A DNA stretch of 46,495 nt from CAYFJO01 sp964343305. Lineage in GTDB: Bacteria; Planctomycetota; Planctomycetia; Pirellulales; Pirellulaceae. Where the stretch lies: NCBI GenBank assembly GCA_964343305.1, contig CAYFJO010000033.1:1-46495 (forward strand). Direction: 5' to 3'. Made by a program: the position numbers and the translations under genes. Positions 25,713-33,845 of this stretch are shown here, piece after piece (within the stretch, counting starts at the first letter, position 1; each line of letters opens with the position of its first letter). The notes below the pieces were generated by a model. That model saw nothing but the letters and a program-made list of their open reading frames with translations, searched no databases and was not told the DNA's origin.

Positions 25713-26873
25713 TTAATTCTCGGAGGTGGAATTGACTTCGCCACCGGTAAAATAGTCCCGAATCTTTTCGAGGAAACTCTTGCGTTCGGGCGAAACGTCG
25801 GCGTGTTCCAACTCCGCCAGTTCTCGCAACAGATGCTCCTGTTCTTTGGAAAGCTTGGCGGGCGTTTCGATGTAGGTCTGGACCAACAAATCTCCGGTTC
25901 GTCCGCCTTTGGGGTTGGGCATCCCGCGACCGCGAATGCGAAATACCTCGCCCGATTGCGTTCCGCGCGGAACATCAAGATCTTGCGGGCCGTCCAGCGT
26001 CGGGATCTCGATCGTCGCTCCAAGAGCAGCCTGGGGATACGTCATTGGCAACTGAACGATCAAGTTCGATCCGTCGCGATGGAAAATCTCGTGCCGCTTG
26101 ACGGACACGACACAATAACAATCGCCAGCCGGTCCGCCGTCGGGACTGGGTTCGCCTTCGCCCGGAACGCGAACGGACATGCCATCATCAACACCAGCCG
26201 GGATGTTCAATTCCCGCTCGACAGGCTGTTTTTGATAGCCGTTCCCGCCGCAATCGACACAGGGGCTCGTGATGATCGAACCCCCGCCGTGACAAGTTGG
26301 ACACGTGGTTTGGACACGGACGAAGCCCATGGATTGAGCAACTTGACCCTGTCCACCACAACGGCGGCACGATTCTGGTTTTGAACCGGGTCGGCTTCCG
26401 TTGCCTTCGCACGTCGTACACTCTTTGCTTCGCGCGAATCGAATGGTCTTTTTTGTACCACGCGCGGCTTCTTCCAAAGTCAACGACACATCGGTGCGAA
26501 CATCGGCACCACGGCGACGGCGTCGCCCACCACCTCGACGGCCGCCACCACCAAAGATGTCGCCAAAGATTCCGCCGCCGAACATGTCGCCGAAGGCCTC
26601 GAAAATATCGCCGACATCATGGAATTGACTGCCGCCTTCGACGCCCGCGTGTCCGTATTGGTCGTAGCGACCGCGTTTTTCCCTGTCGCTGAGAATCTCA
26701 TAGGCTTCCGCGGCTTCCTTAAATCTCTCGGTCGCCGAATCGTCGTCCGGATTGCTGTCCGGATGGTATTTGATGGCCAGTTTGCGATAGGCCGCGGCGA
26801 TCTCTTTGTTCGAGGCACCTTTATTTACCCCGAGCACTTCGTAGTAATCGCGTTTTCCGGCCATGGTCGACAT
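25713..26873 (-). CDS. dnaJ: Chaperone DnaJ (Hsp40)
   Basis: This co-chaperone stimulates DnaK ATPase and delivers substrates. The J domain starts KRDYYEVLGV and carries the HPD motif (YHPDSNPD, residues 37-39). A Gly/Phe-rich and Arg/Gly-rich linker follows (FGGGIFGDIFGGGGRRGGGRRRRRG). Four zinc-binding repeats are seen: CTTCEGNG, CRRCGGQG, CPTCHGGG and CVDCGGNG. The C-terminal substrate-binding domain is present (GEPSPDGGPAGDCYC..., ...RGRGMPNPKGGRTGDLLVQ). Length (386) is normal for type I DnaJ. ATG 26873 and ATG 26864 (MAGKRDYYE) are both possible starts. It heads the dnaJ-grpE-zinc-ribbon-yacG group. Confidence 0.95.
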   Translation of the reverse strand: MSTMAGKRDYYEVLGVNKGASNKEIAAAYRKLAIKYHPDSNPDDDSATERFKEAAEAYEILSDREKRGRYDQYGHAGVEGGSQFHDVGDIFEAFGDMFGGGIFGDIFGGGGRRGGGRRRRRGADVRTDVSLTLEEAARGTKKTIRFARSKECTTCEGNGSRPGSKPESCRRCGGQGQVAQSMGFVRVQTTCPTCHGGGSIITSPCVDCGGNGYQKQPVERELNIPAGVDDGMSVRVPGEGEPSPDGGPAGDCYCVVSVKRHEIFHRDGSNLIVQLPMTYPQAALGATIEIPTLDGPQDLDVPRGTQSGEVFRIRGRGMPNPKGGRTGDLLVQTYIETPAKLSKEQEHLLRELAELEHADVSPERKSFLEKIRDYFTGGEVNSTSEN

Positions 26874-27090
26874 ATTTCGCTGAGGCTAATGAGATTCAAA
26901 TTGGTAAGGAATTATAGTGTGGCCGGTCAATTGAGGATGCGCCGATTTTTGTAGGGTGTGTGAAGTACGGCGACCTGGATTTGCTGCGTTTCACAAGCCA
27001 GTCTTGCCTTGTACAAACGTTTTCGAAGAATCAAACGCGTGGCGTACGTAACACACCTACACGCTGCGGCTTGCTCCACGCACCCTATTC

Positions 27091-27128
27091 AAAAGGGCCA
27101 CTTCTGGCGGGAAGTGGCCCTTGGTTTT
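27091..27128 (-). terminator. Rho-independent terminator after groEL (bidirectional look)
   Basis: A perfect 12-bp stem, AAGGGCCACTTC (27093-27104) with GAAGTGGCCCTT (27111-27122), has a 6-base loop. It is flanked by AAAA on one side and TTTTT a few bases beyond the other, so it can work on both strands. It lies 15-20 bases after the stop of the groEL gene that ends at 27143. Confidence 0.85.
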
Positions 27129-27142
27129 TGTTGACCAACAAA

Positions 27143-28801
27143 CTAGTGGACGGACCCTTCGGCCTGTCGCTTTTCTTTGTCCTCCTTGTCAAAGTTCGTG
27201 ACCATCGCTTCCGTCGTCAGCAGCAAGGCGGAGATGCTTGCGGCGTTGGCCAAAGCGGTTCGCACGACTTTCACCGGGTCGATAATGCCCGCCTTCATCA
27301 TGTCCGCATAATCGGCCTTGTTGGCGTCGAAGCCAGTGTTGAGCGGTTTATCCATGACTTCGTCAGCGACCACCGATCCGTCACGACCGCCATTGTCGAC
27401 GATCTGTCGCATCGGAGCGTCCAGTGCCTGCAATACAATGTCGACGCCGATCTTCTCGTCGCCCTTGGCAGCGGCAACGATCGTTTTGCCGTCCCCATCC
27501 TTGATCGCACCGCTCTTCACTTGCTCGACAATTTCCTTGCAACGAAGCAGCGCAACACCACCGCCCGGAAGGATTCCTTCCTCGACCGCGGCCCGAGCTG
27601 CGTGCAACGCGTCTTCGACACGGGCTTTCTTTTGCTTCATGTCGGCTTCGGTTTCGGCACCGACTGAGATGACAGCAACGCCGCCGCTCAGTTTCGCCAA
27701 ACGTTCGTCGAACTTCTCTTTGTCGTAATCGCTCTCGGTTTGAGCGCGTTGATTTGAAATCTGCTGAACACGAGCGTCGATCTCTTCACGGCTGCCGCCG
27801 CCTTCGATGATGGTCGTGCCATTCTTGTCGACCGTGATCTTCTTGGCCTTGCCCAGCGCATCCAGTTCCAGGTTCTCCAACTTGATGCCGAGGTCTTCGC
27901 TGATCAATGTTCCACCGGTCAGAACTGCGATGTCGCCCAGCATCGCCTTGCGACGATCACCAAAACCAGGGGCTTTGACGGCACAAACATTGAGCGTGCC
28001 ACGCAGCTTGTTGACGACCAACAGCGTCAACGCTTCGGCGTCAACGTCTTCGGCGATGATTAACAGTGGCTTACCCGACTGGCTGACTTTCTCCAAAATT
28101 GGCACGATGTCGCGCAGGTTGCTGACCTTCTTTTCGTGGATCAGGATCACCGCGTCTTCCAAAGCACATTCCATCGTCGTCGGATTGTTGATGAAGTACG
28201 GTGAAATGAAGCCCTTGTCGAACTGCATGCCATCGACGTAATCGATAACCGTCTCAGCCGTCTTGCCTTCTTCGACCGTGATGACGCCGTTTTGGCCAAC
28301 GCGGTGGAGTGCGTCCGCCAAAAGTTCGCCGATGACCATATCGTTGTTGGCACTGATCGCGGCCACGTTGGCAACTTCGTCTTTGGACTTGACGGGCTTG
28401 GCCATTTCTTTGAGTTTGCCGACTGCCGCGTCGACGGCCTTGTCGATGCCGCGTCGCACAGTGGTTGGGTTGCTGCCGGCGACGATGTTTCGCAGACCTT
28501 CGCGGAATATTGCGCGTGCCAGGATGGTTGCTGTCGTGGTACCGTCGCCAGCCAAATCCGAAGTCTTCTGTGCGACTTCGACGACGAGCTTGCAGCCCAT
28601 GTTTTCGAATCGGTCTTCCAGGTCGATTTCCTTGGCGACGGTGACGCCGTCTTTGGTGACCGTTGGGCCGCCGAACGACTTGTCGATGATTACATTGCGG
28701 CCAGTCGGTCCCATCGTGACCGCGACGGCATTGGCGAGTTTATCAACGCCAGCCAGCATCTTGGCCCGTGCTTGATCGTCAAAAAGCAATTGTTTTGCCA
28801 C
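27143..28801 (-). CDS. groEL: Chaperonin GroEL (Hsp60), copy without GGM tail
   Basis: This is a subunit of the double-ring folding chamber, 552 residues. Recognised segments are VTMGPTGRNVIIDKSFG, TKDGVTVAKEI, the ATP-site motif AGDGTTTATILA, LLIIAEDVDAEALTLLVVNKLRG, KAPGFGDRRKAMLGDIA and GILPGGGVALLR. The C-terminus ends in a short charged sequence (KEDKEKRQAEGSVH) instead of the Gly-Gly-Met tail, which suggests specialisation; such tails line the chamber and aid substrate capture. It uses a GTG start. It is the third gene of groEL-groES-groEL, with 119 bases to groES that contain two family A palindromes. Confidence 0.96.
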   Translation of the reverse strand: MAKQLLFDDQARAKMLAGVDKLANAVAVTMGPTGRNVIIDKSFGGPTVTKDGVTVAKEIDLEDRFENMGCKLVVEVAQKTSDLAGDGTTTATILARAIFREGLRNIVAGSNPTTVRRGIDKAVDAAVGKLKEMAKPVKSKDEVANVAAISANNDMVIGELLADALHRVGQNGVITVEEGKTAETVIDYVDGMQFDKGFISPYFINNPTTMECALEDAVILIHEKKVSNLRDIVPILEKVSQSGKPLLIIAEDVDAEALTLLVVNKLRGTLNVCAVKAPGFGDRRKAMLGDIAVLTGGTLISEDLGIKLENLELDALGKAKKITVDKNGTTIIEGGGSREEIDARVQQISNQRAQTESDYDKEKFDERLAKLSGGVAVISVGAETEADMKQKKARVEDALHAARAAVEEGILPGGGVALLRCKEIVEQVKSGAIKDGDGKTIVAAAKGDEKIGVDIVLQALDAPMRQIVDNGGRDGSVVADEVMDKPLNTGFDANKADYADMMKAGIIDPVKVVRTALANAASISALLLTTEAMVTNFDKEDKEKRQAEGSVH

Positions 28802-28834
28802 GGTGAAGAATCCTTATTTGATTTTGTGTAGGCG

Positions 28835-28864
28835 ACTTCCGAAGCTTTCCGAAACTTCAAAAGT
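28835..28864. repeat. 30-bp palindrome, degenerate copy 2 (family A)
   Basis: The left arm ACTTCCGAAGCTT and the right arm ending CTTCAAAAGT show several changes from the perfect copies, but size and position of the arms are kept. It sits just upstream of the groEL gene that starts at 28801, and 16 bases from copy 3. Confidence 0.65.
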
Positions 28865-28880
28865 CTGGGGCTGTGTTCAA

Positions 28881-28910
28881 ACTTCCGAAGTTTCGGAAAA
28901 CTTCGGAAGT
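28881..28910. repeat. 30-bp nested palindrome, copy 3 (family A)
   Basis: ACTTCCGAAGTTT, loop CGGA, AAACTTCGGAAGT: perfect arms. It lies 10 bases beyond the groES stop in the direction of transcription, in the groES-groEL gap. Its placement could tune the ratio of groES to the downstream groEL message. Confidence 0.85.
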
Positions 28911-28920
28911 GGCGTGTGAC

Positions 28921-29220
28921 TTAGTCGAGCACCTTTGCCAGGATATCGGTCTCACGAAGGATTTTTACTTCTTCGCCGTTCACTTCGACGTCCGAGCCAC
29001 CGTACTTGCCAAAGATGACTTCGTCGCCTACCGCGACCGACAGCTCACCTCGACTGCCAGTATCCATTAACCTTCCAGGGCCCACCGCGACAACTTTGCC
29101 ACGTTGTGGTTTCTCTTGAGCGGAATCCGGCAGCACGATGCCGCCGACAGTGGTTTCCTCGGCATCGAGTGGTTCGACAACGACTCGATCGTCCAGCGGA
29201 CGGAGTTTTATTTTTGCCAT
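28921..29220 (-). CDS. groES: Co-chaperonin GroES (Hsp10)
   Basis: The lid of the GroEL chamber, 99 residues, the normal length. The start MAKIKLRPLDDRVVVEPL, the mobile loop region EETTVGGIVLPDSAQEKPQRGKVVAVG and the ending GEEVKILRETDILAKVLD are diagnostic. It lies between two groEL genes on the same strand, 106 bases after the upstream groEL. Both gaps contain family A palindromes. Confidence 0.97.
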   Translation of the reverse strand: MAKIKLRPLDDRVVVEPLDAEETTVGGIVLPDSAQEKPQRGKVVAVGPGRLMDTGSRGELSVAVGDEVIFGKYGGSDVEVNGEEVKILRETDILAKVLD

Positions 29221-29283
29221 AGTATTGATCCTTCTGAATTTGTTTATGAGTTTCTTGTGTTGGTCGCTTGATTGACGTGCGAG

Positions 29284-29313
29284 ACTTCCGAAGTTTTCCG
29301 AAACTTCGGAAGT
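29284..29313. repeat. 30-bp nested palindrome, copy 4 (family A)
   Basis: ACTTCCGAAGTTT, loop TCCG, AAACTTCGGAAGT: perfect arms. It lies 13 bases after the stop of the upstream groEL gene and before groES. The loop is the reverse complement of the loop in copy 3, so the two copies can be read as the same element in opposite orientation. Confidence 0.85.
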
Positions 29314-29326
29314 CTGAATCTGCCGT

Positions 29327-31042
29327 TTACATCATGCCGGGCATTCCGCCCATGCCACCCATACCAGGCATTCCACCGCCCATTCCTCCCATGCCACCCA
29401 TCGCGTCCATGCCACCCATGCCATGGTCGTGATGATCGTGATGATCGTCATCCTCTTCCTCGGTTGGGATTTCGGTGACGAGCGATTCGGTGGTCAACAA
29501 CAAAGCGGCCACACTCGATGCGTTTTGCAGGGCCGTTCGAACGACCTTTGCTGGGTCGATGATTCCGGCTTCCACGAGGTCGCAATACTTGTCCTTCTCT
29601 GCGTCGTAGCCTTCAGTCTTGCCCTTCATGCGACGAACACGGTTGACAACCACAGCACCGTCCAAGCCGGCGTTCTGGGCGATCTCTCGCAGGGGAATAT
29701 CGAGCACGTTACGAACGATGTCGGCACCCCATTGCTCGTCGCCTTCAAGATCGAGCTTTTTGAGGGCTTTTTCGGCACGAATCAAAGTGACTCCACCACC
29801 CGCAACGATGCCTTCTTCCAAGGCAGCTTTCGTTGCATGCCTGCCGTCTTCCAACAGTGCCTTTCGCTCTTTCATTTCCGTTTCGGTCGCGGCACCACAG
29901 TTGATCTGTGCCACGCCGCCGGCCAATTTCGCCAGACGCTCTTGCAACTTTTCGACGTCGTATTCACTGTCGGTGACTTCGATTTCGCGACGAATTTGCT
30001 CCGCGCGACCTTCGATATCGGCTTTGCTGCCGGCACCACCAACGATGACAGTTTCTTCGGACGTGATCTTGACCTTCTTCGCACGGCCGAGATCCTTGAG
30101 CTGGACGCTTTCCAGTTCGACGCCCAAATCTTTGAAGATCGGCTGACCGCCGGTCAACACACCAAGGTCGCCCATGATCGCTTTGCGACGATCGCCGTAG
30201 CCTGGAGCCTTGACGGCGGCCACGTTCAGGATGCCACGCATTTTGTTCACGACCAACGTCGCCAGCGCTTCACCTTCGAGGTCCTCGGCAATGATCAACA
30301 ACGGCTTGCCGGCTTTGCTGATCGCTTCGAGCAACGGAATGAGGCTCTTATTCGAAGTGATCTTTTCTTCGAACAGCAAGAGATAGCAGTCTTCCAGCTC
30401 GACCGTCACTTCGTCCTGGTTCGTGACAAAGTGTGGGGAAAGGAAACCGCGGTCGAATTGCATGCCATCGACGAACGTCACTTCTGTTTCGGCACCCCGG
30501 CCCTCTTCCACGGTGATCACGCCATCCTTGCCAACCTTCAGAAATGCTTCCGCCAAACGGTCGCCGATTTCCGGGTCGTTGTTGCCGGCGATGGTCGCAA
30601 CTTGACGAATCTCTTTTCTGCTTTTTTCATCGATCGCAATTGACAGCTTGTCGACTTCCGCGACCACTGCGTCGGTTGCCTTGGCAATGCCCCGGGACAG
30701 GGCCATTGGGTCGGCACCGGCGGCGATCATTTTCAGGCCTTCGCGGTAGATCGCTTCAGACAAAACAGTAGCCGTCGTGGTGCCATCGCCCGCGACGTCG
30801 TTTGTTTTGCTGGCGGCTTCTTTGACCAGTTGGCAGGCCAGGTTTTCGAAAGGATCATCCAATTCGATGTCCTCGGCGACGGCCACGCCGTCCTTTGTCA
30901 CTTTTGGCGAGCCCCAGCCTTTGTCGAGAACGGCGTTTCGTCCACGTGGTCCCAGCGTGCTTCGTACGGCACGCGCCAGCTTGGAAACTCCGGCCAGCAG
31001 CGGCTGGCGTGCGGCTTCATCAAACACCATTTGTTTTGCCAC
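29327..31042 (-). CDS. groEL: Chaperonin GroEL (Hsp60), copy with His/Asp-rich and GGM tail
   Basis: The second chaperonin subunit, 571 residues, uses a GTG start with AGAAGGAG seven bases upstream. Core motifs are RSTLGPRGRNAVLDKGWGSP, GDGTTTATVLSEAI, LLIIAEDLEGEALATLVVNKMRG, KAPGYGDRRKAIMGDLG and GIVAGGGVTLIRAEKAL. The tail combines an acidic run, a histidine-rich EEDDDHHDHHDHG stretch and a long Gly/Met repeat (GGMDAMGGMGG and on to PGMM). GGM tails belong to the main housekeeping GroEL of most bacteria. His-rich tails are known from some divergent GroEL paralogs and can bind metal. It is first in the operon, ahead of groES. No CIRCE operator was found upstream. Confidence 0.96.
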   Translation of the reverse strand: MAKQMVFDEAARQPLLAGVSKLARAVRSTLGPRGRNAVLDKGWGSPKVTKDGVAVAEDIELDDPFENLACQLVKEAASKTNDVAGDGTTTATVLSEAIYREGLKMIAAGADPMALSRGIAKATDAVVAEVDKLSIAIDEKSRKEIRQVATIAGNNDPEIGDRLAEAFLKVGKDGVITVEEGRGAETEVTFVDGMQFDRGFLSPHFVTNQDEVTVELEDCYLLLFEEKITSNKSLIPLLEAISKAGKPLLIIAEDLEGEALATLVVNKMRGILNVAAVKAPGYGDRRKAIMGDLGVLTGGQPIFKDLGVELESVQLKDLGRAKKVKITSEETVIVGGAGSKADIEGRAEQIRREIEVTDSEYDVEKLQERLAKLAGGVAQINCGAATETEMKERKALLEDGRHATKAALEEGIVAGGGVTLIRAEKALKKLDLEGDEQWGADIVRNVLDIPLREIAQNAGLDGAVVVNRVRRMKGKTEGYDAEKDKYCDLVEAGIIDPAKVVRTALQNASSVAALLLTTESLVTEIPTEEEDDDHHDHHDHGMGGMDAMGGMGGMGGGMPGMGGMGGMPGMM

Positions 31043-31448
31043 GTCGCAACTCCTTCTAGATTTACAGGTATCTGTGTGTGGGAATGATTGAATTGTTGGT
31101 TGGATTCAGCGGGTGGGTCTATTTTCCGGGCCAATCGAGCCCTGCGGGAAAGGGTCAATTTTGACAGACGGGTCTTGTAACGCAACGGGGTGGTTGCAAC
31201 GCATGTGCCAATCACGTTCAGAACGCGCGCAACGCAATTGTGTAAAACAACTTACGCTACGTAAGCATCGTTTCGTGCAGCCTTGGCTATTTAGTCCCGT
31301 GCACGGATCATGTCAATTTGGCAGGGGAATTCTTGTTCGCACCCAAATTCAGTAGGCCGATCGCTCGTGCAACGATCTTTGTCATTTGGTATAGACGCCG
31401 CTCGCTGGGTCGCTAAATCCAAGCCACCAATACGAAGGAATGTTCTTA
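31043..31448. other. 406-base divergent promoter region (groEL operon / M28 peptidase)
   Basis: No gene is convincing here. I looked for the CIRCE element (TTAGCACTC-N9-GAGTGCTAA) and did not find it. Inverted repeats that could be operators are CTTACG-cta-CGTAAG (31251-31265) and a GCAAC/GTTGC pair near 31180-31200. The groEL Shine-Dalgarno sequence is at the left edge. No clear -35/-10 pair stands out on either strand. Confidence 0.4.
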
Positions 31449-32576
31449 ATGAACTCAAGTTACCTGTGTCTCGCGACCATTTGTGTTTTGCTCGGCCAAC
31501 TGGCAAGTCCCGCCCAGGATATCACATCGCGAGGCAATCAGATGCTGGTCGAAATGCCCGGTGATTCGTTCCAGGGCGAAGTACCCGAACTGAGTGATTC
31601 CCAAAACGAACTGGCCTGTTCGCTAAAAAAACACGTGAAAAAACTTTCCGGTGAGCTTGGCGAACGCAACGTTTACAAGTTCGCAAAACTCGAAGCGGCA
31701 GCGAAGTATCTGGAAAGCGAGCTTTCCGGTGCTGGCTACGAAGTCGACCGCCAGACTTTCCGCGTACGCGGACGTGAATGTGCGAATATCGTTGTCGAAC
31801 TGAAGGGTACCGACCTTGGGGATCAGGTCGTGGTGGTTGGCGGGCACTATGACTCGGCGACCGGGGCGACTGGAGCGAACGACAATGGAACCGGCGCGGC
31901 TGCAACCGTCGAACTCGCCAAGCTGTTTGCCGAAAAAGAGACACGCCGAACCGTTCGCTTTGTTCTGTTCACGAACGAAGAACAGCCATGGTTTCAATCG
32001 GAATCGATGGGTTCGCTTGTGTACGCGCGTCGTTGCAAGAAGCGATTGGAAAACGTCGTCGCCATGTTCAGCCTCGAAACGATGGGCTATTTCTCCGACA
32101 AACCGAACAGCCAGCGTTATCCACAACCGCTCGACCAGTATTATCCATCCACCGGCAACTTCATCGCTTTCGTTGGCGACATTGCTGCGGGGCCGTTGGT
32201 TAGCTGGACCGTGAAGACGTTTCGCGAGCAAGCGCAGATTCCATCGCAGGGAGCCGCGTTGCCTGGCCGACTGCCCGGCGTGGGCTGGTCCGATCATTGG
32301 TCGTTCTGGCAGTGCGGCTATCGAGCGGTCATGGTCACGGACACTGCGATCTACCGCTATCCGCATTACCACAAGAAAACCGACACGGTTGATAAGATCA
32401 ACTTCCAAAAGATGACGCTTGTGGTGAGCGGATTGGAAAATGTGCTCGAGCAACTCGCATCACCCAGCGGCACGTCCCGAGTCGTAACAAAAGCCAGGCC
32501 AGCCGAGAAGAAACAACCACAGGCGGAAATTCAACAGTCTGTCAGACGTGTTCGATTTCGCTTCTTACGCTGGTAA
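31449..32576 (+). CDS. Secreted M28-family zinc aminopeptidase
   Basis: The 375-residue protein starts with a signal peptide (MNSSYLCLATICVLLGQLASPAQ) and contains an M28 peptidase domain. Metal-ligand segments are VVVGGHYDS, GANDNGTGAAATVELA and FVLFTNEEQPWF. LPGRLPGVGWSDHWSFWQ and the late HYHKKTDTVDKI supply the remaining ligands. The enzyme probably removes N-terminal residues from peptides in the periplasm or outside the cell. ATG 31449 has AAGGA nine bases upstream; ATG 31440 would leave no spacing. It is transcribed divergently from the groEL operon and convergently with the M42 peptidase gene, 17 bases apart. Confidence 0.88.
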   Translation: MNSSYLCLATICVLLGQLASPAQDITSRGNQMLVEMPGDSFQGEVPELSDSQNELACSLKKHVKKLSGELGERNVYKFAKLEAAAKYLESELSGAGYEVDRQTFRVRGRECANIVVELKGTDLGDQVVVVGGHYDSATGATGANDNGTGAAATVELAKLFAEKETRRTVRFVLFTNEEQPWFQSESMGSLVYARRCKKRLENVVAMFSLETMGYFSDKPNSQRYPQPLDQYYPSTGNFIAFVGDIAAGPLVSWTVKTFREQAQIPSQGAALPGRLPGVGWSDHWSFWQCGYRAVMVTDTAIYRYPHYHKKTDTVDKINFQKMTLVVSGLENVLEQLASPSGTSRVVTKARPAEKKQPQAEIQQSVRRVRFRFLRW

Positions 32577-32593
32577 GTCCGCGTGACAATCGA

Positions 32594-33658
32594 TCACGGC
32601 GTAAAGTCATCGCCGCTCGAAATTCGCATCGCAAATTGAGCGAGCAACTCCGCGGCGTGATCTAAATCGTCCAGCGAAATCATCTCGACCGCACTATGCA
32701 TGTATCGATTGGGGATCGCCACCAGACCGGTTGCCACGCCAGTCCGGGACACTTGAATCGTGTTGGCGTCGTTCGATGCCGGCCGACCGATGGCTGACAA
32801 CTGATAAGGAATGTTCTTTTCTTCGCAGACGCCAATCAACCGATCAACCACAACAGGATTCATGTTTGGCCCCCGAAAAATCACTGGCCCGTCTCCCAGT
32901 CGAATATCCCCTCGATCACGTTTGTCGATCGTCGGACAGTCCGTCGCATGCGTGACGTCGACGGCAATGCCGACGTGCGGATCGATCCCATACGCACTCG
33001 TCTTGGCTCCGCGCAAACCGATCTCTTCTTGGACGGTGGATACGGAGTGTAAGGAACAATTCAACGTCGATTCGCTCGCTCGCCGAAGCGCTTCCATGAC
33101 GACCCACACGCCGACGCTGTCATCCATTCCCGGCGCGTTGGCAAAGTTGTTCAACATTGGCCGATAGCCAAGTTCCAATGTGACCGGATCCCCGACTCGC
33201 ACAAGTGCCTGCACTTCTTCTTTGTTCGCCGCACCAATGTCGAGCCACAATTCCTTGGTCTTGACGACTTGCTTCCGCTCATTCTCGTCCAGCAAGTGAA
33301 TCGCCTTGCGAGCAATGATGGCCGCCACCGGGCCGTCCTTGCCCCAGATCGTCATGCGTTGGCCAATCAATTGCTGTGGATCCCAGCCACCTACTGTCGT
33401 GCTGTAAACGAAACCTTCGTCATCAATGTGCGTGACCAGCAAACCGATCTGATCGCAATGGCCCGCGAGCATCACGCGAGGTTCCGCGCTACCACCGATT
33501 GACGCCGCCACATTGCCGTGAACATCCGTCGTGACGGCTTGGGCGAACGGCTCGACATAGCTGCGCACGACCCTCTGAATTTGCTGCTCATATCCCGATG
33601 GGCTGGGCGTGGTGAGCATTTGCTTTAGAAACGCGATAGATTGGTCGCTGATCGGCAT
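32594..33658 (-). CDS. M42-family aminopeptidase (endoglucanase-M/glutamyl aminopeptidase type)
   Basis: This cytoplasmic, di-metal aminopeptidase has 354 residues. Ligand motifs are VMLAGHCDQIGL (His and Asp), NNFANAPGMDDSVG (bridging Asp), STVQEEIGLRGAK (Glu-Glu, catalytic base and ligand), GIAVDVTHATD and the final PNRYMHSAVEM (His). The start MPISDQSIAFLKQMLTTPSPSG at 33658 matches the family's usual N-terminus; the longer frame from 33766 is not supported. These enzymes form large tetrahedral dodecamers that trim peptides produced by other proteases. It is transcribed divergently from hom. Confidence 0.92.
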   Translation of the reverse strand: MPISDQSIAFLKQMLTTPSPSGYEQQIQRVVRSYVEPFAQAVTTDVHGNVAASIGGSAEPRVMLAGHCDQIGLLVTHIDDEGFVYSTTVGGWDPQQLIGQRMTIWGKDGPVAAIIARKAIHLLDENERKQVVKTKELWLDIGAANKEEVQALVRVGDPVTLELGYRPMLNNFANAPGMDDSVGVWVVMEALRRASESTLNCSLHSVSTVQEEIGLRGAKTSAYGIDPHVGIAVDVTHATDCPTIDKRDRGDIRLGDGPVIFRGPNMNPVVVDRLIGVCEEKNIPYQLSAIGRPASNDANTIQVSRTGVATGLVAIPNRYMHSAVEMISLDDLDHAAELLAQFAMRISSGDDFTP

Positions 33659-33845
33659 CTGGCATTTCTCGCCTAAGGGCAAATCTGAAAACCATGTTGT
33701 ATCGGTTCGTGCCGTGGTGAGACAAGCGCCCCGTTTTTTTGAGCAGGCGAGACGCTCGCTCCGCAAAGCAAACCGCTTGACGCTTGATCACCCCTCAACC
33801 TACTATGTGGGATTCACTCATTTTTGCATGTCTTTCGAGTGTTTC

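Noticed and set aside
26960..27667. 235-codon plus-strand frame running into the groEL 3' end
   Set aside because: It crosses the terminator hairpin and is mostly antisense to groEL; no motif was seen.
29423..30643. 406-codon open frame antisense to groEL
   Set aside because: It lies wholly within an unmistakable chaperonin gene, and its Phe/Asp/Gln-rich product is typical of a reversed high-GC3 gene.
31043..31300. CIRCE/HrcA operator before the groEL operon
   Set aside because: The characteristic TTAGCACTC and GAGTGCTAA halves are absent; only unrelated short inverted repeats are found.
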